From: an uncultured archaeon
GTDB taxonomy: Archaea > Halobacteriota > Methanosarcinia > Methanotrichales > Methanotrichaceae
NCBI GenBank assembly: GCA_902385025.1
Contig: CABMDX010000210.1
Location: forward strand, 1-6,284
Direction of reading: 5' to 3'
Length of the DNA: 6,284 bases
The notes below the pieces were generated by a model. That model saw nothing but the letters and a program-made list of their open reading frames with translations. It had not been told where the DNA came from and did not search any database. This document shows positions 1 through 6,284 of this stretch, in pieces. Both the position numbers and the translations under genes were made by a program. Numbering within the stretch: the stretch's first letter is position 1; each line of letters opens with the position of its first letter.

Positions 1-1
1 T

Positions 2-1225
2 GTAGGCCAGATTCTGGACTATCTGCAAAAGATGGAAGGTCTCGAACATATCACTGCTGCAGGCAGCTACCGTCGCGGCAAGGAGACTGTTGGAGATATT
101 GATATTCTGGCCACTGCTTCCCGGCCAGAGGAGATTGTGGCAGCCTTTGTGAAGATGCCGCAGGTCGAGGAGGTGCTGGCCAGGGGTCCCACGAAAGCCA
201 GCGTTATCGTGCGGGAGACGGTTCAGGTTGACTTGAGAATTGTCGAGCACAAATCCTACGGGACCGTTCTGCAATATTTTACAGGCTCAAAAGAGCACAA
301 TGTGCGGCTTCGTCAATTGGCCCTTGATAGAGGGTACTCCCTGAGCGAATATTCACTCACGCGGCTTGCCGATGGCAAGGACCTCTTTTTTGAGCGGGAG
401 GAGGAGCTCTATGAAGCGCTGGGACTGGCTTATATCCCTCCAGAGCTGAGAGAAGACGCGGGTGAGGTCGAGGCAGCTCTGCAAAGAAGGCTTCCCAAAC
501 TTGTCGAGATCGGAGATTTAAGGGGAGATCTGCACGTGCATAGCGACTGGTCGGATGGAAGATCCACCATTCAGGAGATGGCTCTGGCTGCAAAGCTTCT
601 GGGCTATGAGTACATAGCTTTTTGCGATCATTCGCCTTCTGTTGGAATTGCCGGAGGCCTCGCGCCCGAGAAGCTGGAGAAAAAGATAGAGAGCATAGCA
701 GCGGCAAACGAGAGCCTGGAGGGCATCACCGTCCTTTCTGGCACAGAGGTGGACATCAAGGCCGATGGCAAGCTGGACTATCCAGACGATCTTCTGGCGA
801 AAGTCGATGTGGTTGTGGCATCGGTTCACATGGGCCAGCAGCAGACTGAGAGGGAAATAACCGGCAGGCTGATCTCAGCGATTGAAAATGAGTTCGTGGA
901 CATAATCGGCCATCCAACAGGAAGGATCATCAATCAGCGAGAGGCTTATGAGTTTGATATGCAGGCTGTGCTGGAGGCCGCTGCAAGAACTGGAACTGCA
1001 ATGGAGATTAACGCCTATCCCAGTCGACTGGATTTGAATGATGTCAATTCCCGGGCCGCAAAGGAGATGGGCGTCAAGATGTGCATAAATTCAGATGCCC
1101 ATGAGCCACTCCAACTTGGAGTCATGAAATATGGCATAAACGTGGCCCGGCGTGCATGGCTTGAGAAGGCAGATCTGCTCAACACACTGGGGCTGCAGGA
1201 GCTGCTAAGAGCCCTTAAAAAATAA
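2..1225 (+). CDS. polX: PolX family DNA polymerase with C-terminal PHP nuclease domain, 5'-truncated by window edge
   Basis: C-terminal ~407 residues of a family X DNA polymerase, a cytoplasmic base-excision/gap-filling repair enzyme. The frame is open from base 2, and the ATG at 32 is an internal methionine (residue 1 below). Palm: GSYRRGKETVGDIDIL at 11-26 with metal-binding D22 and D24; third catalytic Asp D67 in VQVDL. Thumb: TGSKEHNVRLR at 84-94. A linker with YIPPELRE (134-141) leads to the PHP domain. All its expected metal ligands are visible: HVH 168-170, D175 in SDG, DH 199-200, E239, H266, H294, and D355/H357 in SDAH. In studied PolX enzymes this domain gives Mn-dependent 3'-5' exonuclease and related end-processing activities. 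With family members at about 570 residues, roughly 165 N-terminal residues (8-kDa and helix-hairpin-helix parts) should lie before the window. The gene runs convergent to the kdp operon, and I infer no functional link. Both active sites look intact. Confidence 0.95.
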   Translation, partial: VGQILDYLQKMEGLEHITAAGSYRRGKETVGDIDILATASRPEEIVAAFVKMPQVEEVLARGPTKASVIVRETVQVDLRIVEHKSYGTVLQYFTGSKEHNVRLRQLALDRGYSLSEYSLTRLADGKDLFFEREEELYEALGLAYIPPELREDAGEVEAALQRRLPKLVEIGDLRGDLHVHSDWSDGRSTIQEMALAAKLLGYEYIAFCDHSPSVGIAGGLAPEKLEKKIESIAAANESLEGITVLSGTEVDIKADGKLDYPDDLLAKVDVVVASVHMGQQQTEREITGRLISAIENEFVDIIGHPTGRIINQREAYEFDMQAVLEAAARTGTAMEINAYPSRLDLNDVNSRAAKEMGVKMCINSDAHEPLQLGVMKYGINVARRAWLEKADLLNTLGLQELLRALKK

Positions 1226-1229
1226 TATA
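1215..1229 (-). terminator. Possible kdp operon terminator (oligo-T tract)
   Basis: Read on the minus strand, the sequence about 30 bases past the kdpD stop is TATATTATTTTTTAA, with six consecutive T. Oligo-T tracts are the usual terminator signal in archaea. The weak hairpin at 1238-1256 lies just upstream on this strand. The T run is the complement of the lysine codons and stop at the end of polX, so the kdp transcript would overlap the polX 3' end by a few bases. It is T-rich partly because it encodes Lys-Lys, which limits certainty. Confidence 0.4.
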
Positions 1230-1237
1230 CCAGTGCT

Positions 1238-1261
1238 GCGTTGGTTAATTGAACGCCTTTT
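1238..1261 (+). terminator. Possible polX terminator (weak hairpin plus T4)
   Basis: Thirteen bases after the polX stop, GCGTT (1238-1242) can pair with AACGC (1252-1256) around a nine-base loop. One C and then TTTT (1258-1261) follow. The stem is only 5 bp and the T run is short, so this is a weak candidate. It fills most of the convergent gap and runs into the last codon and stop of kdpD on the other strand. Confidence 0.3.
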
Positions 1262-3230
1262 ATGTGTGTCCTTCGCTCCGGATTATTGCCAGAGCCAATA
1301 TATTCGTGAACGCCTCCAGCAGCCTTCGTTGCTCAGGCAGCAAAAATTTATCCGCTTTGCCAAGTCCCACGCCCAGAACACCCACCGTAACGTCCTTGGT
1401 CTTCAGAGGCAAATAAAGAAAGGTAGCAGAGGATAAAGTCTGGGTGCCATGGCCCGCTGGCTGGCTGTGCTGATAGACCCATGTAGCAACTCCCAGCTTG
1501 CGTTCATCAAATATCACATGCTCTCCCATCTGCGCCTTTTCCTGAAGCAGTCCGTTTTCGCCTGGCAGCAAAATAAGCACTTCGCATTGGAAAGCATCAT
1601 TGATCTCCATGGCCGCGTGGTGTAGCAGCTCCTCCTGGCTTCCTGTTGCCATCAGATCGCGGCTGAAGGCATAAAGAGAAGAGACAAAGCGCTCTCTTTG
1701 GCGAGCGCCCTCACCTTGCCACCTCACCAGGTCTGCAAGGAAGCTGGTGGCCACACCCACTATCACGAAGACGAGGAACATGGGCAGATAGCGCAGATCC
1801 TCAACTGCCAGCGTCAACCGGGGCGGAACGAAGAAGAAATCGAGGGCTACAACCGCAAAGATAGAGGCTATCAGGCCTGAGCGCCTCCCCCATGAAATTC
1901 CGCTGTAGACTACAGGAAGGAGCAGAATCATGGCCACATTGATAAGACCGAGCCACACTTGGAACGTCCAGCAAAAGGCGGTCACTACAGCCACGATTGC
2001 TACGCTGCCATAATACGGCCAAAAATCTCGAGATCCCAATACCATTGGGACTTCTTTTTCTGGCTGCTTCTCATCAGTGCTGCCTATTACCAGCACGTGA
2101 ATCGGCCCGCTTTGCCGTATTAGCTCATTGACAGTGGAGGTCATTGGCCACTTCTTCCAAAAGCTTTTGCGTGGCAGGCCGACCACCAGAAGGGTGACAT
2201 TTTGAGATCTGGCAAAAGAGAGAATCTCCCCGGCAATGCTCCGTCCGCTAAGGGTCTGGACCTTTGCGCCCAGGTTCTCAGCCAATCTTATGCTTTGGGC
2301 AAGACGGTCCAGAGCTGCCTCATCGGATGGCCAATCCTCTGGCGATTCAACATAGACTGCATACCATTCTGCATTCTGATCTGCAGCCATGCGCTGGCCA
2401 ATGCGCACCAAACGCATAGAAAGTTCGCTTGTGCTGATGCAGACCAAAATCCGAGACCCTGCAGGCCAGGGCCCCAGGATGCCATGCCTCTCCATATAAG
2501 AGCGCATGTCTTCATCCACCTTGCTCGCAGTGTAGCGCAGAGCCATCTCCCGCAATCCCAAAAGATTTCCCTTGCGAAAGAAGCGATGTATAGCTTGCTC
2601 CGCCTGGGGAGGAATATACACCTTGCCCTCAGAAAACCGCGCCAGCAGCTCTTCAGGAGGTAGATCCACCACTTCCAGCTCATCTGCCATTTGCATGATT
2701 CTATCCGGAACGGTTTCGCGGACTCTTACCCCGGTGATCTGGTAGACGATATCATTGAGGCTCTCGACATGCTGGATATTCATAGTGGTATAGACGCTGA
2801 TACCTGCGTCCAGCAGCTCTTCCACATCCTGGGATCTCTTGACATTGCGAGTGCCTGGAGCATTGCTAGGGGCCAGCTCGTCGACTAAGGCGATTGCTAG
2901 ATGGCGCGCCAGGACGCCATCCAGATCCATTTCCTCCAGCACAATCTGCCCATGTTCCAGCCTGAGACGGGATATCGTCTCCTGGCCATGCAGCAAAGCC
3001 TCGGTTTCAGCCCGCCCGTGTGTCTCGATGAAGGCAACGACTATGTCCACACCTTCATTTTTTAGGGCGTGAGCCTCTTCGAGCATCTGAAATGTTTTGC
3101 CAACGCCAGCAGCAGCTCCAATAAAGATCTTGAGCTTGCCACGTCTGGGCTCAGCTTTTTGCTCCTCGTGATGCAGCCTTTTCAGCAGAGCATCCGGATC
3201 CGGGCGGAGATCCTTTTGAATGCTTTTCAC
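1260..3230 (-). CDS. kdpD: KdpD-type sensor protein lacking the histidine-kinase transmitter
   Basis: 656 residues from the GTG at 3230. Domains in order: KdpD N-terminal domain (~30-240) with Walker A GAAAGVGKT (38-46), VDELAPSN (116-123), VYTTMNIQHVESLND (146-160) and VDLPPEEL (188-195); USP domain (~258-385); four membrane segments (~404-424, 428-446, 451-468, 481-499) with the family motif DFFFVPPRLTL (464-474); GAF domain (~520-650) ending LALAIIRSEGHT. E. coli KdpD is about 894 residues and continues with HisKA and HATPase domains. Here there is no H-box, N-box or G-box, and a clean stop falls at the GAF boundary. The protein should sit in the membrane with both ends cytoplasmic and may sense ATP, ions or a nucleotide, but cannot autophosphorylate by itself. 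Known KdpD residues are changed in DELAHSN (His to Pro121). The start overlaps the kdpC stop as GTGA, and an ATT at 3221 is a possible alternative start. The kdpD identity is very firm; its regulatory output is unknown. Confidence 0.93.
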   Translation of the reverse strand: MKSIQKDLRPDPDALLKRLHHEEQKAEPRRGKLKIFIGAAAGVGKTFQMLEEAHALKNEGVDIVVAFIETHGRAETEALLHGQETISRLRLEHGQIVLEEMDLDGVLARHLAIALVDELAPSNAPGTRNVKRSQDVEELLDAGISVYTTMNIQHVESLNDIVYQITGVRVRETVPDRIMQMADELEVVDLPPEELLARFSEGKVYIPPQAEQAIHRFFRKGNLLGLREMALRYTASKVDEDMRSYMERHGILGPWPAGSRILVCISTSELSMRLVRIGQRMAADQNAEWYAVYVESPEDWPSDEAALDRLAQSIRLAENLGAKVQTLSGRSIAGEILSFARSQNVTLLVVGLPRKSFWKKWPMTSTVNELIRQSGPIHVLVIGSTDEKQPEKEVPMVLGSRDFWPYYGSVAIVAVVTAFCWTFQVWLGLINVAMILLLPVVYSGISWGRRSGLIASIFAVVALDFFFVPPRLTLAVEDLRYLPMFLVFVIVGVATSFLADLVRWQGEGARQRERFVSSLYAFSRDLMATGSQEELLHHAAMEINDAFQCEVLILLPGENGLLQEKAQMGEHVIFDERKLGVATWVYQHSQPAGHGTQTLSSATFLYLPLKTKDVTVGVLGVGLGKADKFLLPEQRRLLEAFTNILALAIIRSEGHT

Positions 3231-3235
3231 CTCCT
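3227..3235 (-). promoter_or_regulatory. Full-consensus Shine-Dalgarno at the kdpC/kdpD junction
   Basis: The minus strand reads AGGAGGTGA, a nine-base perfect complement to the usual 16S rRNA 3' tail. The presumed kdpD GTG (3230-3228) and the kdpC stop TGA (3229-3227) both lie inside it. As an SD it would best serve a codon starting about five bases further on, where there is an ATT (3221-3219). Alternatively kdpD is started by ribosomes terminating on kdpC. Confidence 0.6.
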
Positions 3236-3811
3236 CATTGCCAAATCATCAAGCGCCAGGTTGAGCATCAGCACGTTCAATCTCTCCTGGCCCATTATTC
3301 CAAACTGGGCAGGTTCGGCATGCTGATAGACCAGAAGCTTGACCTCAGACTCGGGCAATCCCCGAACCCTCGCAATCCTTGGCACCTGCATCAATGCACC
3401 CTCTCTGCTGATATGCGGGTCAAGGCCGCTGGCCGAGGCGAGAACTAGCTCCGGGGGAACAGGCGTCTTTTGGGAAATATTATTCGTGCGCCGCACATAT
3501 TCGATTCTCCGGCACACCTGCTCCATCAGCTTGGCGCTGGTTGGGCCTAAATTGCCTGCTCCTGAGCCATCAGCGGCATATCCCACTTCTGAAGGCCGTC
3601 CCTGGAAGTAGCCAGAGCCAGAGAAATTCTGGCCAATGAGCTCAGAGCCCACAATCCGTCCGTCCTTCACTATCAGACTCCCGGCTGCCTTCTCAGGCCA
3701 GGCTGTCTGGGCTATGCCGGTTATGAGAAGCGGATAGACCAGGCCAGTCAGGAGTGTGAAGGCCAGGAACAGCAATATTGCCGATTTTGCCTCTTGTACT
3801 ATATTCGTCAT
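3227..3811 (-). CDS. kdpC: Potassium-transporting ATPase subunit C
   Basis: KdpC stabilises the KdpFABC K+ pump and contributes to nucleotide binding with KdpB. It has one N-terminal membrane anchor and a soluble domain on the outer face. The product is 194 residues from the ATG at 3811, close to the ~190 of E. coli KdpC. Visible features: a hydrophobic anchor at about 10-33 ending in GLVYPLL, then LIGQNF (58-63), YFQGRPS (68-74), and the strongly conserved ASASGLDPHIS (125-135), followed by QVPRIARVRGL and a C-terminal LNLALDDL. In-frame GTG (3820) and ATG (3817) overlap the kdpB stop. I prefer the ATG at 3811 because GGAG at 3820-3823 sits eight bases before it. The last four bases overlap the kdpD GTG, which implies translational coupling. 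Confidence 0.97.
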   Translation of the reverse strand: MTNIVQEAKSAILLFLAFTLLTGLVYPLLITGIAQTAWPEKAAGSLIVKDGRIVGSELIGQNFSGSGYFQGRPSEVGYAADGSGAGNLGPTSAKLMEQVCRRIEYVRRTNNISQKTPVPPELVLASASGLDPHISREGALMQVPRIARVRGLPESEVKLLVYQHAEPAQFGIMGQERLNVLMLNLALDDLAMRR

Positions 3812-3816
3812 TTTCA

Positions 3817-5853
3817 TCACTCCATGTGCAAAAAATTTATCAGAATGTCGATCAGCTTTATTCCAATGAAGGGAATAATCAGACCTCCCAGGCCATAAAT
3901 GAGCAGATTGCGGCGCAGGAGTACGGCTGCTGTCGTAGGTTGATAGCGAACACCCTTGAGCGCTAGGGGAATAAGAAGCGGGATGATGATGGCATTGAAT
4001 ATGATTGCCGATAGCACTGCGCTCATGGGCGTGGCCAGATGCATGACATTGAGCATGCCAAGCATTGGATATTCGGCTGCAAAGATAGCAGGAATGATGG
4101 CAAAGTATTTTGAGACATCATTGGCAACGCTGAATGTGGTTAGCGCTCCGCGGGTGATCAATATCTGCTTTCCGATTTCTACAATGTCCAGCAGCTTGGC
4201 GGGGTTGGAGTCAAGATCAACCATATTGGCCGCTTCCCTGGCAGCCTGAGTGCCGGCATTCATGGCCACAGCTACATCTGCCTGCGCCAGAGCTGGGGCA
4301 TCATTGGTGCCGTCTCCGATCATAGCTACCAAATGGCCTTCCTTCTGATATTTTCGAATGGCCTCCAGCTTGGCCTCGGGCCGGGCCTGACCGATGAAGT
4401 CGTCGATGCCCGCTTCTGCGGCTATGGCTGCAGCAGTGGTGGGATTGTCGCCGGTGATCATCACAGAGCGAATGCCAACCAACCGCAGGTGAGATAGGCG
4501 CTCCTTGATATTCTCCTTGAGCACATCCTTCAGACGGACGGCGCCCAAAATCCTTGCGCCTTCTGCAACTATCAATGGTGTGCCGCCGTCTCTCGCAATG
4601 CAGTCTACTGCTGCTCTGATGCTCTCTGGCATAGTACCGCCCCTATTTTTCGAGAATTCCTCGATGGCGTCATGAGCACCTTTGCGAATCTCCCTTCCAC
4701 CCCAGTCTATTCCACTCATGCGAGTCTCGGCACTGAAGGGGATAAAAGAAGCCCCATCCGGGGCGCGGATGTCTCTGCCCCGCACATCCAGCTTCTCCTT
4801 GGCCAGATCTACGATACTTCGCCCTTCCGGCGTCTCATCTGCAAGAGACGAGAGCATTGCAGCCTCTGCCAGATCCTCAGACTTTATGCCCTCGACTGGA
4901 ACGAATTCCGTCGCCATTCTGTTTCCGAGAGTTATGGTGCCGGTCTTATCCATCAGCACCACATCCACGTCTCCTGATGCCTCAACCGCTCTACCACTCA
5001 GTGCTATGACATTATGCGCCAGCAGCCTGTCCATCCCTGCAATGCCGATAGCAGGCAAGAGACCGCCAATGGTCGTGGGCATCAGGCAGACCAGAAGGGC
5101 CACCAGCACAGTAGCCGCAATGGAGAGGCCCATATAGCCGGCAAAAGCCTGCATGCTTACGACCACTACTAGAAAGAGGCCTGTCAAGCCTATGAGTAGT
5201 ATCTCCAGCGCCTGTTCATTTGGTGTCTTCTGGCGCTTGGCGCTCTCTACCATTCCTATCATCTGGTCAAGGAAAGTCTCACCCGGATCGGCTGTGATCT
5301 CGATCGTAACCTTCCCTGAGAGAATCCTGGTTCCGCCGGTAACGCCGCTTATGTTTCCTCCGGCCTCGCGCACCACCGGAGCAGACTCGCCCGTGATGGC
5401 AGATTCATCTACCAGCGCGACTCCTGCGATAATTTCTCCATCGCTAGGGATAATGCCGCCATCCTCCACGAGCACATGATCGCCCTTGCAAAGATCCAGT
5501 GCCGATACCTCCTCAGTGAGTTCGCCGGAGATGAGCCTGTGAGCCCTGGCCTCGCTGCGTGCAATGCGCAGCGTCTCTGCTTGGGCCCGTCCTCGCCCTT
5601 CAGCCAGGGCCTCGGCAAAGTTGGCAAAGAGAATTGTAGACCACAACCAGATGCTGATCTGCACATCGAATCGAGAGGGTTTGCCCTGGATTATGTCGCC
5701 AGCAGATATCAATGTCGTCAGCAGGGCACCTATCTCCACTGCCAGCATCACCGGATTTCTCCATAATGAGCGGGGGTCGAGCTTGGGGATGGAGTCCCTG
5801 ACTGCCTGCACCATCAGATCCGACTGCCACATGCCAGGCATGTTTATTCTCAT
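3817..5853 (-). CDS. kdpB: Potassium-transporting P-type ATPase subunit B
   Basis: Catalytic subunit of the Kdp K+ pump, which hydrolyses ATP in the inner membrane to drive K+ uptake through KdpA. It has 678 residues from the ATG at 5853 (E. coli 682), complete. Visible motifs: LWRNPVM (30-36) before the first membrane segment; actuator loop TGES (154-157); [10 protein letters not shown] (256-265) in the fourth membrane segment; phosphorylation site DKTGT with D302; nucleotide-domain F373 in FSAETRMSG and K391 in KGA; TGDNP (467-471); GDGTNDAP (513-520); and NDVSKYF with D579 and K582 in the fifth segment, residues implicated in ion coupling. About seven membrane segments are evident, ending with the family tail [21 protein letters not shown]157 of TGES matches the serine reported to be inhibitorily phosphorylated in E. 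coli KdpB. It follows kdpA by 10 bases and precedes kdpC by five. GTG 5862 and ATG 5859 are possible starts but lie in or against the ribosome binding site. Confidence 0.98.
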   Translation of the reverse strand: MRINMPGMWQSDLMVQAVRDSIPKLDPRSLWRNPVMLAVEIGALLTTLISAGDIIQGKPSRFDVQISIWLWSTILFANFAEALAEGRGRAQAETLRIARSEARAHRLISGELTEEVSALDLCKGDHVLVEDGGIIPSDGEIIAGVALVDESAITGESAPVVREAGGNISGVTGGTRILSGKVTIEITADPGETFLDQMIGMVESAKRQKTPNEQALEILLIGLTGLFLVVVVSMQAFAGYMGLSIAATVLVALLVCLMPTTIGGLLPAIGIAGMDRLLAHNVIALSGRAVEASGDVDVVLMDKTGTITLGNRMATEFVPVEGIKSEDLAEAAMLSSLADETPEGRSIVDLAKEKLDVRGRDIRAPDGASFIPFSAETRMSGIDWGGREIRKGAHDAIEEFSKNRGGTMPESIRAAVDCIARDGGTPLIVAEGARILGAVRLKDVLKENIKERLSHLRLVGIRSVMITGDNPTTAAAIAAEAGIDDFIGQARPEAKLEAIRKYQKEGHLVAMIGDGTNDAPALAQADVAVAMNAGTQAAREAANMVDLDSNPAKLLDIVEIGKQILITRGALTTFSVANDVSKYFAIIPAIFAAEYPMLGMLNVMHLATPMSAVLSAIIFNAIIIPLLIPLALKGVRYQPTTAAVLLRRNLLIYGLGGLIIPFIGIKLIDILINFLHME
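3820..3823 (-). promoter_or_regulatory. Ribosome binding site of kdpC
   Basis: GGAG lies inside the last codons of kdpB, eight bases before the ATG at 3811. It is only two bases from the ATG at 3817 and overlaps the GTG at 3820. This spacing favours the third possible start. The surrounding GTGATGAAAATG nearly repeats the kdpB start region (GTGATGAAGATG). Confidence 0.55.
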
Positions 5854-5857
5854 CTTC

Positions 5858-5865
5858 ATCACCTC
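5858..5865 (-). promoter_or_regulatory. Ribosome binding site of kdpB
   Basis: GAGGTGAT, complementary to the usual 16S rRNA 3' end, overlaps the kdpA stop TGA (5866-5864). It lies four bases before the ATG at 5853. The GTG at 5862 is inside it and the ATG at 5859 overlaps its end, so the ATG at 5853 is the most likely start. Confidence 0.65.
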
Positions 5866-6284
5866 AAATATCCTGCCCGGGTATCAGCTGCAGATGCTCG
5901 AGTATCGGTCCCAAGACAAATACCGGGAAGAAAGTCAAAGCTCCTACTATTATGACCGTGCCTGCAAGCATGATCACAAATAGCGGGCTGGCTACAGGCA
6001 GAGTGGCGGAGCTTTCAGGAACTATCCTCTTCTGAGCAAGAGATCCAGCTAAAGCCAGAGCTGTCAGAATTGTGGCAAACCTTCCCACCAGCATTCCTAA
6101 AGCCAATGCCAGATTGTAGAAGACTGTGTTGGCATTCAGGCCGGCAAAGGCAGAGCCGTTATTGCCGCAGGCTGAGGCAAATGCATAGAGAATCTCTGAT
6201 AGGCCATGAGGCCCGGAGTTGTTGAGGCTGGAGAGGCCCCAGGGTAGCGATATGGCAATGCCCGCCAGGATCAGCAACATGACA
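5864..6284 (-). CDS. kdpA: Potassium-transporting ATPase subunit A, C-terminal part only (runs off the window)
   Basis: KdpA is the channel-like, K+-selective membrane subunit of the Kdp pump. Only about 139 C-terminal residues are visible; family members are about 560-580, so some 430 residues lie beyond the right edge and the start is not seen. Counting from the internal ATG at 6280, the segment has a hydrophobic helix (1-16), [12 protein letters not shown] (23-34), then [10 protein letters not shown] (38-47), the fourth pore-loop selectivity-filter region of KdpA. Two further hydrophobic stretches follow (~52-81 and 98-125), with GRFATI between and TLPVASPLF (93-101) leading into the last helix. 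The frame is open to the edge without a stop. It is first in the visible operon, so the promoter and any kdpF must be outside. Identification is secure from these motifs. Confidence 0.97.
   Translation of the reverse strand, partial: VMLLILAGIAISLPWGLSSLNNSGPHGLSEILYAFASACGNNGSAFAGLNANTVFYNLALALGMLVGRFATILTALALAGSLAQKRIVPESSATLPVASPLFVIMLAGTVIIVGALTFFPVFVLGPILEHLQLIPGQDI

Noticed and set aside
357..829. Minus-strand open frames beyond the kdpD stop that might hold a split-off kinase domain
   Set aside because: The translations show no H-box, N-box or G-box residues, and they lie opposite the intact PolX thumb/PHP coding sequence.
2202..2663. Plus-strand open frame of about 150 codons opposite kdpD
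   Set aside because: It is antisense to the USP and KdpD domains, with no family motif and no convincing ribosome binding site, so it is a shadow of kdpD.
4682..5137. Plus-strand open frame of about 150 codons opposite kdpB
   Set aside because: It lies fully antisense to conserved KdpB motifs, has low-complexity Ser/Pro/Arg-rich composition, and has no recognisable domain.
5854..5863. Possible kdpF or other small gene between kdp genes
   Set aside because: The kdpA-kdpB gap is only 10 bases and the other junctions overlap or are shorter. A kdpF would be expected near kdpA, outside the window.
5564..5983. Plus-strand open frame spanning the kdpA/kdpB junction in antisense
   Set aside because: Its composition follows from the coding strand and no domain is seen; both kdpA and kdpB are intact opposite it.
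1..6284. Mobile element, CRISPR array, tRNA/rRNA or riboswitch
   Set aside because: No terminal inverted repeats, transposase motifs, regularly spaced direct repeats or RNA-gene-like segments were seen, and essentially all bases are accounted for by five coding genes.

Overview
The window is a compact stretch of prokaryotic chromosome, about half G+C, with no large gap. It holds the 3' part of a PolX DNA polymerase gene on the plus strand. Converging on it from the minus strand is the distal part of a Kdp potassium-transport operon in the order kdpA (partial), kdpB, kdpC, kdpD. The host is not certain. Purine-rich ribosome binding sites matching GAGGTGAT, frequent ATA, AGA and AGG codons, oligo-T rather than strong hairpin ends, and a PHP-type PolX would all suit a methanogenic euryarchaeon (Methanothrix-like base composition). 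A bacterium is not excluded from sequence alone.

Layout. Bases 2-1225 (+) encode the palm, thumb and complete PHP nuclease domain of PolX; its N-terminal part lies before the window. A 34-base convergent gap (1226-1259) carries a weak hairpin and T-rich terminator-like tracts on both strands. From 1260 to the right edge all genes are on the minus strand and are tightly packed: kdpD (1260-3230), kdpC (3227-3811), kdpB (3817-5853) and the C-terminal third or less of kdpA (5864 to beyond 6284). Junctions are 4-base overlaps or gaps of 10 bases or less, so the four genes are almost certainly one translationally coupled transcript. Its promoter lies beyond the right edge.

How the genes work together. 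KdpA (K+-selective channel-like subunit), KdpB (P-type ATPase) and KdpC (single-pass accessory subunit) form the high-affinity K+ pump. KdpD normally senses K+ status and phosphorylates the response regulator KdpE. Here KdpD has the KdpD ATP-binding domain, the universal-stress (USP) domain, four membrane segments and a GAF domain. It stops exactly where the histidine-kinase transmitter should begin, and no kdpE follows.

The most noteworthy points are this kinase-less KdpD, a USP motif spaced like the reported c-di-AMP-binding signature of KdpD, and a kdpD start region in which the annotated GTG sits inside a full-consensus Shine-Dalgarno while an ATT lies at ideal spacing. I saw no evidence of a wholly new system, mobile element, CRISPR array or RNA gene.
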